Shown here: positions 31,137 through 41,471 of the stretch, piece by piece | Position numbering within the stretch: the first letter of the stretch is position 1 | How the letters are laid out: each line of letters opens with the position of its first letter | Assembly: GCF_030412915.1 (NCBI RefSeq) | Contig: NZ_JAUHJR010000001.1 | Coordinates: 124,001 to 188,000 of the forward strand | DNA from: Nocardioides abyssi | GTDB taxonomy: Bacteria > Actinomycetota > Actinomycetes > Propionibacteriales > Nocardioidaceae | Length of the DNA: 64,000 nucleotides | Direction of reading: 5' to 3' | Made by a program: the position numbers and the translations under genes | The notes under the pieces: generated by a model | Database searches by the model: none | What the model was told of the DNA's origin: nothing | The model's input: only the letters and a program-made list of their open reading frames with translations

Positions 31137-33967
31137 CCGTCGCCGACCCCCTCAGCACCACTCCCGCCGGGGTCACGAGCACCGACCTGCTCGCCGAGCT
31201 CGCGCGGCGCGGGGTGACCGACGCCGACGACTCGACCCTGACCCGGGCCCTCTACTCCGCGGACGCCTCGCTCTACCGCGTCGTCCCGCAGGCGGTCGTG
31301 CGCCCGCGCGACGCGGACGAGCTGACCGCCGTCGTCGACGTCGCCCGCACGCTCGGCGTGCCGCTGACGATGCGCGGCGCCGGCACCTCCATCGCCGGCA
31401 ACGCGGTCGGCCGCGGCCTGGTCGTCGACACCGTCAAGCACCTCGACCGCGTGCTGGAGATCGACCCGGAGGCCCGCACGGCCCGGGTCCAGCCCGGCGT
31501 CGTGCACCAGGTGCTGCAGAAGGCGGCCGCGCCGCACGGGCTGCGCTTCGGCCCCGACCCCTCGACCCACACCCGCTGCACGATCGGCGGGATGATCGGC
31601 AACAACGCCTGCGGCTCGCGGGCCCTGGGCTACGGCCGCACCTCCGACAACGTCGTCGCGATCGACCCGGTGTGGGGCTCGGCCGCCGACGACGTGCCGG
31701 CCCGGCTCGCCGAGCTCGCCGACGCACACCTCGGCCACGTCCGCACGTCGTTCGGCCGCTTCTCCCGCCAGGTCAGCGGCTACTCGATGGAGCACCTGCT
31801 GCCCGAGCGGCGCTCGGTCGACCGGTTCCTCGCCGGGTCCGAGGGCACCCTCGCGGTCGTCCGCGAGGCGACCGTGCGGCTGGTGCAGGAGACCCCGCGC
31901 CAGCTGGTCGTGCTCGGCTACCCCTCGATGGTCGACGCCGCCGATGCGGTCCCGGCGATCCTCGCCGCGGCCGGCCGCCCCACCGACGCCGCGGTCGCCG
32001 TCGAGCGCGGCGGGCTGGTCGCCTGCGAGGGCCTCGACGCCCGCATCGTCGAGCTGGTCCGCGCCCGCGGCGGGTCCGTGCCCGACCTGCCCCGTGGCGC
32101 CGGCTGGCTCTTCGTCGAGGTCAGCGACCCGGGGCTGCTCGCCCCGGTGGTCGCGGCCGCCGGCGCGCTGGAGTCGCGGATGGTCGACTCGGCCGCCGAG
32201 GCCGCGGCGCTCTGGCGGATCCGTGAGGACGGCGCCGGCCTGGCCGCCCGCTCGCTGTCCCGCCCGGCCCATGCGGGCTGGGAGGACGCCGCCGTACCCC
32301 CCGAGCACCTCGGTGCCTGGCTGCGCGACTTCGACGCGCTGCTGCGCGAGCACGACCTCGACGGCGTGCCCTACGGTCACTTCGGCGACGGCTGCGTGCA
32401 CGTGCGCATCGACTTCCCGTTCACCCCGGGCGGGGGCGGCGACTCCCGGTTCCGTGAGTTCCTGGTCGCCAGCGCGACCCGGCTCGCCCACTACGGCGGG
32501 TCGCTCTCCGGTGAGCACGGCGACGGCCGGGCGCGCTCGGAGCTGCTGCCGCTGATGTACGACGAGCAGTCGCTGCGGCTCTTCGGCGCGGTCAAGGCGA
32601 TCTGCGACCCCGACGGCCTGCTCAACCCCGGCGTGCTCGCCGACCCCGACCCGCTCGACGCCGACCTGCGCCCCGAGCAGCCGCGGGCCCGGGTGCGCAC
32701 GGCCCTGCGGTTCCTCCACGACGGGGGCTCGATGGCCGACGCCGTGCACCGCTGCACCGGCGTCGGCAAGTGCGTCGTGCCGACGATGCCCGGGCAGGGC
32801 GTCATGTGCCCCTCCTACCTCGCCACCCGTGACGAGAAGGACTCCACCCGCGGCCGCTCGCGCGTGCTGCAGGAGGCGCTCGACGGCTCGCTCGTCGGGG
32901 GCCTGGCGGACCCGGCCGTGCACGAGGCGCTCGACCTGTGCCTGTCGTGCAAGGGCTGCGCCTCGGACTGCCCGACCGGTGTCGACATGGCGACCTACAA
33001 GTCCGAGACGCTGCACCAGACCTACGCCGGCAAGCGGCGCCCGCTGACCCACTACACGCTGGGCCGGCTGCCGCGGTGGGCCCGGCTCGCGGCGCCGGTC
33101 GCCCCGGCCGTCAACGCGATGATGCGGTCGAAGGCGCTCGCCCGCGTCGCCAAGGCCGGCGCCGGCATCGACCAGCGCCGCTCGATCCCCACCTTCCCGG
33201 CGCGCACGCTGCGGCGCAGCGTCGCGAAGCAGGCCGACGCGCAGGCCGCCGGCTCGCGGCCCGAGGCGCCCGACGTGTGGTTGTGGGCGGACTCCTTCAC
33301 CGACCACTTCCAGCCGGGCAGCGGGCTCGCCGCGATCCGGTTCCTGGAGTCGACCGGGCTCCGGGTGCGCGTCATCCCCGAGGCGGCGTGCTGCGGGCTG
33401 ACCTGGATCACCACCGGCCAGCTGGACAAGGCCCGACGCATCGCGGCCCGCACGGCGGCCACCCTGGCGCCGTACGTCGAGAGCGGCGTGCCGGTCCTCG
33501 GCGTCGAGCCCTCCTGCCTGGCCTCGCTGCGCAGCGACCTCGCGGAGCTGACCGAGGACCCGCGCGCGACGCTCGTGGCCGACGGGGTGCTCACCTTCGC
33601 CGAGCTGCTCGAACGGCTCGACGTGGACCTGCCGGACCTCACCGGCGTCGAGGTCGTCGCCCAGCCGCACTGCCACCAGTCGGCCGTGCTCGGGTGGGCC
33701 GCTGACCAGCGGCTGCTGGAGAAGGCCGGCGCGACCGTCACGCGGGTCGCGGGCTGCTGCGGGCTCGCGGGCAACTTCGGGGTCGAGAAGGGCCACTACG
33801 AGGTGTCGGTCGCCGTGGCGGAGACGCACCTGCTCCCGGCCGTCCGGGCGCACCCCGACGCGGTCGTGCTGGCCGACGGGATGTCGTGCAAGATCCAGCT
33901 CGACGACCTCGCGGGCGTGCCGGCGTTGCACCTCGCCGAGCTGCTCGCCAGTAGGCTCGAGGCGTGA
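31133..33967 (+). CDS. Fused FAD-binding and 4Fe-4S D-2-hydroxyacid (D-2-hydroxyglutarate-type) dehydrogenase
   Basis: 944 residues, ATG at 31133. The first half is a GlcD-like FAD oxidase: 'MRGAGTSIAGNA', 'IGGMIGNNACGSRALGYGRT', and metal-binding histidines in 'GHFGDGCVHVRI' and 'SGEHGDG'. Two Fe-S cysteine clusters follow ('HRCTGVGKCV' with a later Cys, and 'CLSCKGCASDCPTG'), then two CCG domains ('EAACCGLTWI', 'VAGCCGLAGNFG'). This order matches the YdiJ-type fusion of GlcD and GlcF, which oxidises D-2-hydroxyglutarate or D-lactate and passes electrons to the respiratory chain. The transhydrogenase gene upstream makes D-2-hydroxyglutarate, so that is the favoured substrate. Confidence 0.88.
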   Translation: MTVADPLSTTPAGVTSTDLLAELARRGVTDADDSTLTRALYSADASLYRVVPQAVVRPRDADELTAVVDVARTLGVPLTMRGAGTSIAGNAVGRGLVVDTVKHLDRVLEIDPEARTARVQPGVVHQVLQKAAAPHGLRFGPDPSTHTRCTIGGMIGNNACGSRALGYGRTSDNVVAIDPVWGSAADDVPARLAELADAHLGHVRTSFGRFSRQVSGYSMEHLLPERRSVDRFLAGSEGTLAVVREATVRLVQETPRQLVVLGYPSMVDAADAVPAILAAAGRPTDAAVAVERGGLVACEGLDARIVELVRARGGSVPDLPRGAGWLFVEVSDPGLLAPVVAAAGALESRMVDSAAEAAALWRIREDGAGLAARSLSRPAHAGWEDAAVPPEHLGAWLRDFDALLREHDLDGVPYGHFGDGCVHVRIDFPFTPGGGGDSRFREFLVASATRLAHYGGSLSGEHGDGRARSELLPLMYDEQSLRLFGAVKAICDPDGLLNPGVLADPDPLDADLRPEQPRARVRTALRFLHDGGSMADAVHRCTGVGKCVVPTMPGQGVMCPSYLATRDEKDSTRGRSRVLQEALDGSLVGGLADPAVHEALDLCLSCKGCASDCPTGVDMATYKSETLHQTYAGKRRPLTHYTLGRLPRWARLAAPVAPAVNAMMRSKALARVAKAGAGIDQRRSIPTFPARTLRRSVAKQADAQAAGSRPEAPDVWLWADSFTDHFQPGSGLAAIRFLESTGLRVRVIPEAACCGLTWITTGQLDKARRIAARTAATLAPYVESGVPVLGVEPSCLASLRSDLAELTEDPRATLVADGVLTFAELLERLDVDLPDLTGVEVVAQPHCHQSAVLGWAADQRLLEKAGATVTRVAGCCGLAGNFGVEKGHYEVSVAVAETHLLPAVRAHPDAVVLADGMSCKIQLDDLAGVPALHLAELLASRLEA

Positions 33968-34053
33968 ACCCGCGCTACCGCAGACTCGTCATCCCGGTCG
34001 CGCTGGCGGTCCTCCTGGTCATCGTGGTCGTCTCGGCCGTGGTGAACCGGTGA
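33964..34053 (+). CDS. 29-residue single-helix membrane microprotein
   Basis: GTG at 33964 opens a 29-codon frame whose start overlaps the dehydrogenase stop and whose stop overlaps the methyltransferase GTG, both as GTGA. The peptide has a basic start (MNPRYRRL) and one hydrophobic helix of about 20 Ile/Leu/Val/Ala residues ending in Val-Asn-Arg. Such exact overlaps on both sides are unlikely by chance, so it is probably translated. It may be a membrane-anchored partner or only a coupling device between the flanking genes. It is too short for ordinary gene finders. Confidence 0.6.
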   Translation: MNPRYRRLVIPVALAVLLVIVVVSAVVNR

Positions 34054-35255
34054 GCGAGCCGCTCCTGCGCGTCCTCGCCCGGATGCGCGGCCACCTGCTC
34101 GACCCCGACGTGCTGGTCAAGGCGGTGGCATCGGGCCGGCAGAAGGGCCAGCAGCCGCGCTGGCGCCGCGTCGAGCTGCGCTACGTCGACATCAAGGCCG
34201 GGCGGCACCTGCAGGTCGTGACGTACGACGCGACGCAGGCCCACACCGCCAACCACTCGGGCGACGCTGCGCGCGACGCGGTCGACGAGCTGCTCGACGA
34301 GCCGTTCGCCAGCTGGCACGTGGAGACGACCACCGAGTCCCACCAGGTCCGCGTCACCAAGAAGCTCGAGGCCGTCGTCCACACGACCGCCCGCACCGAG
34401 GAGGTCGAGCCCGACCGCGGCCACGACCGCGACAAGCAGCGGCTGCTCCCCGAGGACGACCCGGTCTTCAAGGCGCTCGGCCTCACCGACGCCCAGGGCC
34501 GGCTCAAGCCGAGCCGGCACGCCAAGCTGCGGCAGGTCGAGGAGTTCCTGCGGCTGCTCGACTCCTCGGTCACCGAGGCGATGGACAAGGGCCACCTGCG
34601 CCGGCCGACGGCCGAGGAGCCGCTGCGGATCGCCGACCTCGGCTGCGGCAACGCCTACCTGACCTTCACCGCGCAGCGCTTCCTCGCCGAGGTCCGCGGG
34701 CTGCCCGTCGTCGTCACCGGCGTCGACGTCAAGGAGCAGTCGCGCGAGCACAACAGCGCGGTCGCCGCCGAGCTCGGCGTGCACGCGGAGTTCGTCGTCG
34801 GGTCGATCGCGGGGGCCCAGCTCGACCCCGCGCCCGAGGTCGTCCTGGCCCTGCACGCCTGCGACACCGCCACCGACGAGGCGCTGGCGCGCGCGGTCGA
34901 GTGGGGCGCCCGGCTGGTGCTCGCCGCCCCCTGCTGCCACCACGACATCGCCGCCCAGCTGCGACGCACGCCCACCCCGTCGCCCTACGCGATCCTCACC
35001 CGGCACGGCATCCTGCGCGAACGGCTCGCCGACACCCTCACCGACGGCCTCCGCGCCGCGCTGATGCGGATGCAGGGCTACAAGGTCGACGTCGTGCAGT
35101 TCGTGGAGTCCCAGCACACCCCGCGCAACACCATGCTCCGCGCCACCCGCACCGGCTCGCCGGTCAAGGGCGGCGGGGTGCGCAAGGAGTACGACGAGCT
35201 GGTCACCGCCTGGGGCGTCCGGCCCAAGCTGGCCGAGCTGCTCGGGTCGGTCTGA
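34050..35255 (+). CDS. SAM-dependent methyltransferase (Methyltransf_32 type)
   Basis: 401 residues from the GTG at 34050. The N-terminal 140 residues form a domain with 'RWRRVELRYVDIKAGRHLQ', probably for nucleic-acid binding; the C-terminal part is a Rossmann methyltransferase with motif I 'IADLGCGNAYLTF' (about 195-207), 'LALHACDTATDEAL' and 'LVLAAPCCHHDI'. The Cys-Cys-His-His is characteristic of the GSTCD/Methyltransf_32 group. RNA is a plausible substrate from the family, but the target is unknown. It is coupled to the 29-residue microprotein upstream and shares one base (TGATG) with the next gene. Confidence 0.78.
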   Translation: MSEPLLRVLARMRGHLLDPDVLVKAVASGRQKGQQPRWRRVELRYVDIKAGRHLQVVTYDATQAHTANHSGDAARDAVDELLDEPFASWHVETTTESHQVRVTKKLEAVVHTTARTEEVEPDRGHDRDKQRLLPEDDPVFKALGLTDAQGRLKPSRHAKLRQVEEFLRLLDSSVTEAMDKGHLRRPTAEEPLRIADLGCGNAYLTFTAQRFLAEVRGLPVVVTGVDVKEQSREHNSAVAAELGVHAEFVVGSIAGAQLDPAPEVVLALHACDTATDEALARAVEWGARLVLAAPCCHHDIAAQLRRTPTPSPYAILTRHGILRERLADTLTDGLRAALMRMQGYKVDVVQFVESQHTPRNTMLRATRTGSPVKGGGVRKEYDELVTAWGVRPKLAELLGSV

Positions 35256-36259
35256 TGCCCGGACGGGGGCTGCTCGAGCGGGTGCTGCTCGTGGTCACCG
35301 CCGTGCCGTTCCTGCTCGCGGCCGCAGCCTCCCCGGCCGGCGCCGACGGCCAGGTCGTCTTCCGGTTCACCGACCCCCAGGTCGTCGAGTCCAGCGGGCT
35401 CGCCGTCGTCGACGGGCTCTTCGTCACCGTCAACGACTCCGGCGACACCGGCCGCGTCTTCACGGTCGACCCCGCCACCGGCGACACCGTCGGCGTCACC
35501 ACGTGGGCCCAGGACCCGGTGGACGTCGAGGCGGTCGCGCCCGCCGGCGACGGGTCGGTGTGGGTCGGCGACATCGGCGACAACCCCGGCACCCGGGACT
35601 CGGTCACGGTCGCCCGCGTGCCGGTCGGCCGTGGGGACCGGGACGTCACCGGCTCGGCCGACCTGGCGGCGTACACGCTCGTGCACCCGGATGGTCCGCA
35701 GGACGCCGAGTCGCTGCTGGTCGAGCCGACGACCGGGCGGCTGGTCGTGGTGAGCAAGACGATCTTCGGCGCCGAGGTGCTCGAGGCGCCCGAGCGGCTC
35801 GACCCCGACCGGCCCAACGAGCTGACGTCGGTGGGGGCCGCGCTGCCGGTGGCGACCGACGGGGCGTTCTTCCCCGACGGGCGGCACCTCGTGCTGCGCG
35901 ACTACGCCCGCGCGGTCGTCTACACCTGGCCCGACCTCGGCAAGGTCGGGGAGGTGCGGCTGCCGGAGCAGCAGCAGGGCGAGGGCATCGCGGTCGACCG
36001 CCGCGGCCGCGTCTACGTCAGCAGCGAAGGTGTCGAGGCGCCGGTGCTGCGCGTCGACCTGCCCGCCGAGCTGCGCGAGGCGATGGCCCCCGACGCGCCG
36101 GCTCCCGACCCGTCCACCAACCCCGACGCCGGCGACGGGCTCGGCATCGACCTCACCGCTGTCGACGAGGCGGAGCGGCCCGAGTGGCCGTGGTTCCTCG
36201 GCGGGTTCATCGCCCTCGGCGTGCTGGTCGCGCTGCTGCGCTCGATGCGGCCGCGCTAG
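35255..36259 (+). CDS. Secreted beta-propeller-like protein with a C-terminal membrane anchor
   Basis: 334 residues, ATG at 35255 overlapping the previous stop by one base. A signal peptide is visible (about 1-30, ending 'ASPAGADG'). The body has repeated beta-strand patterns with Asp/Gly turns ('GDGSVWVGDIGDNPGTRDSV', 'LVVVSKTIFG', 'IAVDRRGRVYVSSEG') like an NHL/SMP-30 propeller. A Pro-rich stretch and one C-terminal helix (about 309-327) followed by 'RSMRPR' suggest anchoring on the outer face. Substrate or ligand is unknown. It ends the operon that began with the transhydrogenase. Confidence 0.7.
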   Translation: MPGRGLLERVLLVVTAVPFLLAAAASPAGADGQVVFRFTDPQVVESSGLAVVDGLFVTVNDSGDTGRVFTVDPATGDTVGVTTWAQDPVDVEAVAPAGDGSVWVGDIGDNPGTRDSVTVARVPVGRGDRDVTGSADLAAYTLVHPDGPQDAESLLVEPTTGRLVVVSKTIFGAEVLEAPERLDPDRPNELTSVGAALPVATDGAFFPDGRHLVLRDYARAVVYTWPDLGKVGEVRLPEQQQGEGIAVDRRGRVYVSSEGVEAPVLRVDLPAELREAMAPDAPAPDPSTNPDAGDGLGIDLTAVDEAERPEWPWFLGGFIALGVLVALLRSMRPR

Positions 36260-36321
36260 ACCCGAGGCCGATCCACCACCCGGCGCGTTTGGCGGGGGAG
36301 CGGCGCGGACACCGCTGCGGC

Positions 36322-37326
36322 ATGCCCCGTCTGCGTCGTACGTCGCCGGACCAGCCCGGCTGGACGCGTCGGCGTGCCGGCAGGGGCTGGGTCTACCTCG
36401 ACCAGCACGGCCAGCGGCTGCCCGACGAGGCGGTCGGCCGGATCCAGGACCTGGTGATCCCGCCGGCGTGGCAGGACGTATGGATCACGCCGTACGACAA
36501 CGGCCACCTGCAGGCCGTCGGCACCGACGACGCCGGGCGGCGGCAGTACCTCTACCACCAGGCCTGGCGCGAGCGCCGCGACGCGGAGAAGTTCGCGCGG
36601 ATGGAGCAGTTCGGCGCCGCGCTCACCCGCGCCCGCGAGCTCGTCGTCGCCGACCTCGGGCGGGAGGGGATGCCGCTGGAGCGGGCCTGCGCGGCGGCGG
36701 TGCGGCTGCTGGACCTCGGCTACTTCCGCATCGGGAACGACGTCTACGCCGACACCAACGGCAGCTTCGGGCTCACCACCCTCGAGCGGCGGCACGTGCG
36801 GCGCCGGCAGGACCGGCTGGTCTTCGCCTTCGTCGGCAAGTCCGGCGTCGAGCACCGCATCGAGATCGACGACGCGATCGTCATCGAGACCATCGAGGCG
36901 ATGCGCCGCCGGCGCGGCGGGCCTGGTCGGCTGCTGTCCTACAAGGACGGGCGCTCGTGGCGTGACGTGCTGCCGGCGCTCGTCAACGAGTACGTCCGTG
37001 CTTCGACCGGCCTCGAGGCGACTGCGAAGGACTTCCGCACCTGGCACGCCACCGTGCTCGCCGCCGCGGCGCTGGCCGAGACCGCCGAGCACGGCGAGAG
37101 CAAGGCGTCGCGCAAGCGGGCGGTCTCCGGGGCGATGAAGGAGGTCTCGTCGTTCCTCGGCAACACCCCCACGCTGGCGCGCTCGTCGTACGTCGACCCT
37201 CGCGTCGTCGAGGCCTACGAGGGCGGGCGAACCATCCGCGAGACCACCGCGCGCGAGTACGACAGCCCCGACGAGCGCCAGGCCGCGCTCGAGCGGGCCA
37301 CGCTCGACCTGATCAGAGGAGACTGA
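36322..37326 (+). CDS. DNA topoisomerase IB (poxvirus type)
   Basis: 334 residues from the ATG at 36322; a longer in-frame reading upstream lies within the propeller gene. Type IB topoisomerases relax supercoils through a 3'-phosphotyrosine. The N-terminal domain has 'RRRAGRGWVYLD' and 'IPPAWQDVWITPYDNGHLQA', the catalytic domain 'YFRIGNDVYADTNGSFGLTT', 'FVGKSGVEH', 'KDFRTWHATV' and the likely nucleophile Tyr in 'LARSSYVDPRV' near residue 291. These enzymes are scattered in bacteria, probably by transfer. It sits 62 bases after the propeller gene and 4 bases before the macrodomain gene. Confidence 0.88.
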   Translation: MPRLRRTSPDQPGWTRRRAGRGWVYLDQHGQRLPDEAVGRIQDLVIPPAWQDVWITPYDNGHLQAVGTDDAGRRQYLYHQAWRERRDAEKFARMEQFGAALTRARELVVADLGREGMPLERACAAAVRLLDLGYFRIGNDVYADTNGSFGLTTLERRHVRRRQDRLVFAFVGKSGVEHRIEIDDAIVIETIEAMRRRRGGPGRLLSYKDGRSWRDVLPALVNEYVRASTGLEATAKDFRTWHATVLAAAALAETAEHGESKASRKRAVSGAMKEVSSFLGNTPTLARSSYVDPRVVEAYEGGRTIRETTAREYDSPDERQAALERATLDLIRGD

Positions 37327-37330
37327 GCCG

Positions 37331-37858
37331 GTGCGGACCACCGTCGTCCAGGGCGACATCACCAGCCAGGACGTCGACGCCGTCGTCAACGCCGCCAACC
37401 GGCGGATGCGCGGCGGGGGCGGCGTCGACGGCGCCATCCACGCCGCCGGCGGGCCCGAGGTGCTCGCCGACTGCCGCCGCCGCTTCCCCCACGGGCTCGC
37501 CACCGGCGACGCCGGGTGGACCACCGCCGGCCGGATGCCCGCCCGCTGGGTCATCCACGTCGTCGGCCCCAACCGCACCGCGGGCGAGACCGACCGTGGA
37601 CTGCTGCTCTCCTGCTACCGCCGAGCCCTCGAGGTCGCCGACGAGCTCGGCGCCCGCACCGTCGCCTTCCCGCTCGTCTCCGCCGGTGTCTACGGCTGGT
37701 CGCCCGAGGACTCCGTCGACGCCGCCCTCGAGGTCTTCCGCGCCGCCGACGCCGCCGACGCCGCCAGCACCTCGGTGGAGGAGGCGCGCTTCGTCGCCTT
37801 CGGGCGCTCGGCCTACGAGATGGTCCGGTCCAGGGTGGAAGCACCGGGCGCCGGTTGA
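37331..37858 (+). CDS. Macrodomain protein (O-acetyl-ADP-ribose deacetylase type)
   Basis: 175 residues, GTG at 37331, directly behind the topoisomerase gene. It shows the macrodomain landmarks 'VVQGDITSQDVDAVVNAANR', the Gly-rich 'RGGGGVDGAIHAAGG' loop with the key Asn and Asp, 'VIHVVGPN' and 'VAFPLVSAGVYGWSPEDS'. This MacroD-type set of motifs predicts hydrolysis of O-acetyl-ADP-ribose or removal of mono-ADP-ribose. A sirtuin, which produces O-acetyl-ADP-ribose, is encoded at 55299-56138, so the two could act in sequence; that link is inference. Confidence 0.88.
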   Translation: MRTTVVQGDITSQDVDAVVNAANRRMRGGGGVDGAIHAAGGPEVLADCRRRFPHGLATGDAGWTTAGRMPARWVIHVVGPNRTAGETDRGLLLSCYRRALEVADELGARTVAFPLVSAGVYGWSPEDSVDAALEVFRAADAADAASTSVEEARFVAFGRSAYEMVRSRVEAPGAG

Positions 37859-37864
37859 GACCGC

Positions 37865-38000
37865 CCGCTGGTCGAGCAGGGAGGGCCGCCAGGCCCGACC
37901 GTTGTCGAGACCCGGCGAGCGGCGCAGGGCGGCGGGGACGGTCACCGGGTCTCGTCGACGCTCGGTTTCGAGACAGGCGCCAGCGCGCCTTCCTCAACCC
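37865..38000. repeat. Dispersed repeat copies between the macrodomain and DUF222-HNH genes
   Basis: Two variants of the dispersed repeat fill this 256-base gap. The first (37869-37916) reads CTGGTCGAGCAG, a GGCCGCCAGGCC core and TTGTCGAGACCC. The second (37965-38000) reads GTTTCGAGAC, GGCGCCAGCGCGCC and CCTCAACCC, the reverse-oriented form. The remainder to the end of the HNH gene shows nothing else I recognise. Confidence 0.6.
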
Positions 38001-38114
38001 ACCGGCCTGGGCTCGCTGCTGGACCGGAGAGTGGTGTCCCGGCTCGACCGGCGGCGTTGCGGACGTGGCTGTGCCCCGCCGACTGGTTGCTTCGGCGGGT
38101 GCGGGGCGGGGTGG

Positions 38115-39416
38115 CTACGGCTCGGGTGGGCCGGTGTCGTGGTCGACGGTGCCGTGGTGGTCGACGGTGTACGTCGTCCCGGACGGGCTGGTCCACCGGT
38201 AGGAGCCGGGGCCGGGTGAGGAGTGTTGCCAGCCGCCGTGGGTCTTGGCGCGGTGGTGCCTGCGACAGAGGGGCCCGATGTTGTCGGTCGCGGTGGGGCC
38301 GCCGCGGCTGTGGGGGATGACGTGGTCGTCGTCGACCTTCGAGTGCTCGAACGCGGGGCGGGTGCACCAGGGGAAGACGCAGTGGTGGTCGCGGAGCCGG
38401 GTCTGCTGGCTGAGGCGGTCGGGGACCTCGTAGGCCTCGACGTGGATGTGCTCGGCGAGGTCGATGACCGGCTTGATGGTGATCTTGCCGGTGGGGGTGG
38501 TGGTGGCGCGGGTGCACCAGTCAGCGAGCTGGCCGGTCAGGACGAACCCGCGGGTGTTCTCGACCCGGACGACCTGGTCGACGGTGCCATCCGGGGTCTG
38601 GTGGACGTGGACGACCAGCGGCTTGGGGTCGGTGTCGAACTCCAGGACGAGCTGGCGGCGGGCCATGTCGCCGAGCGCGGTCGCACGACGTGACCCTTCG
38701 GCTTCGAGGGAGCCGAGGGCGGCGAGGCGGTCGGCTCCCTTGGCCAGGGCGTCCTCGAGGTCGAGGGCGTCGGCGAGGTCGAGGGTGGCCCAGCAGTCGA
38801 CGTGGCCGTCGAAGGAGACCTGGCGGGTCTGGATGGTGACGTGGCGGGTCTCGGTGCGTTCGAACCGGATCCGTTCGGCTTCGTCGGGGTCGAACCGGAC
38901 GAGGGCTTCGTCGACCAACCGGCCGAGCGCGGCGGGGCTGATCGACGCCGCGCAGTGGTGGACGTGGGTGTCGACGAACCGTGCGCCCTTCATGGGGAGC
39001 GGGAGGGTCCTGCGGGCGATCGCCCGGGCCTTCCAGGCGGGGAGGTCACCGCCGGTGGTCCTCGCCCACACCTTCGGCAGCCGGTAGCGCAGCTCCAGCG
39101 CCTCCGACAGGTAGGCACGGCCGGCGTCCAGCGACTTGCCCAGTGCGGCGGCGAGCTCGACGACTGCGAACTCGGTCACCAGCGGTGCGCCGTCGCCGGC
39201 CAGGCCGACCGGCTGGTCGCCGAAGCCCCGCATGGTCGCCCAGGACGCTGACTCCGCCAGGGACTCGGCCGGGTGCATCGCGCACCAGGCGACGGCAGCC
39301 TGCAGCACGCGGACCTCCGCGGCGTCGGCTTCGCGTTGGCTGGCCCGCGCGGCAGCGAGGACCTCGGCCGGGTCGTCCAGCGAGGTCTCGGGTGTCGCGA
39401 GGTGGGCCAGGGTCAT
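38115..39416 (-). CDS. DUF222 (13E12 family) HNH endonuclease
   Basis: 433 residues, ATG at 39416. The N-terminal two thirds is the alpha-helical DUF222 domain ('ADAAEVRVLQAAVAWCAMHP', 'AWKARAIARRTLPLP') and the C-terminus an HNH nuclease with 'CVFPWCTRP', the His of 'DDDHVIPHSRGG' and 'NIGPLCRRHHRAKT'. These proteins occur in many copies in actinobacterial genomes and some in mycobacteria belong to the SOS regulon. Here a LexA-type box lies across the promoter. Copies of the dispersed repeat flank the gene in the same orientation (37965-38000 and 39488-39528). The biological role of the nuclease is not established. Confidence 0.88.
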   Translation of the reverse strand: MTLAHLATPETSLDDPAEVLAAARASQREADAAEVRVLQAAVAWCAMHPAESLAESASWATMRGFGDQPVGLAGDGAPLVTEFAVVELAAALGKSLDAGRAYLSEALELRYRLPKVWARTTGGDLPAWKARAIARRTLPLPMKGARFVDTHVHHCAASISPAALGRLVDEALVRFDPDEAERIRFERTETRHVTIQTRQVSFDGHVDCWATLDLADALDLEDALAKGADRLAALGSLEAEGSRRATALGDMARRQLVLEFDTDPKPLVVHVHQTPDGTVDQVVRVENTRGFVLTGQLADWCTRATTTPTGKITIKPVIDLAEHIHVEAYEVPDRLSQQTRLRDHHCVFPWCTRPAFEHSKVDDDHVIPHSRGGPTATDNIGPLCRRHHRAKTHGGWQHSSPGPGSYRWTSPSGTTYTVDHHGTVDHDTGPPEP

Positions 39417-39422
39417 GGCCTC

Positions 39423-39445
39423 ATTCTACTCGAACACATGTTCGC
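39423..39445 (-). promoter_or_regulatory. LexA (SOS) box overlapping a leaderless promoter
   Basis: TCGAAC-ACAT-GTTCGC at 39430-39445 matches the actinobacterial SOS box TCGAAC-N4-GTTCGA at 11 of 12 positions. On the minus strand TAGAAT (39428-39423) follows it and lies six bases before the DUF222-HNH ATG, so the box fills the spacer of a leaderless promoter and LexA bound there should repress the gene until DNA damage. Confidence 0.75.
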
Positions 39446-39757
39446 ATGAAAGGTTCGGAGTTGAATCTGTGGACGGGTCTGGCCGGCGGGTTTCGAGACG
39501 CTTGCCAGCGCAAGCTCCTCAACCAGCCGATGAATAGCGGCCCGGTCGAGGTGGCGGCCAGCGGGCCGGGAGCGGACCGCGACCACGGCGTACCGGTCCT
39601 CATAGCTTCCTCCACCGCAACCACCCGCGGTTCGCAGGCCGAGGTCGGCTGCCAGGGGTCTCGTCGACGCTCGCTTGCGCTCGCTGCTCGACCAGCGAGT
39701 GGCGAGCGCTCGCTGCTCGACCAGCGGGGCCAGCGCTCGACCAGCGTGGCGATCGGG
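39446..39757. repeat. Intergenic region with dispersed repeats upstream of the HNH gene
   Basis: No gene was found in this gap. It holds a repeat copy at 39488-39528 (GGGTTTCGAGACGCTTGCCA, its reverse stem, then CCTCAACCAGCC) and a second cluster at about 39658-39745. In the cluster CTCGTCGACGCTCGCTTGC is followed by three copies of GCTCGACCAGCG. The remaining bases show nothing recognisable. Confidence 0.6.

Positions 39758-41442
<1,685 letters not shown>

Positions 41443-41471
<29 letters not shown>

Noticed and set aside
39658-39745. Tandem GCTCGACCAGCG units as a mobile element end
   Set aside because: No transposase or target duplication was found; they are best explained as another cluster of the dispersed repeat.
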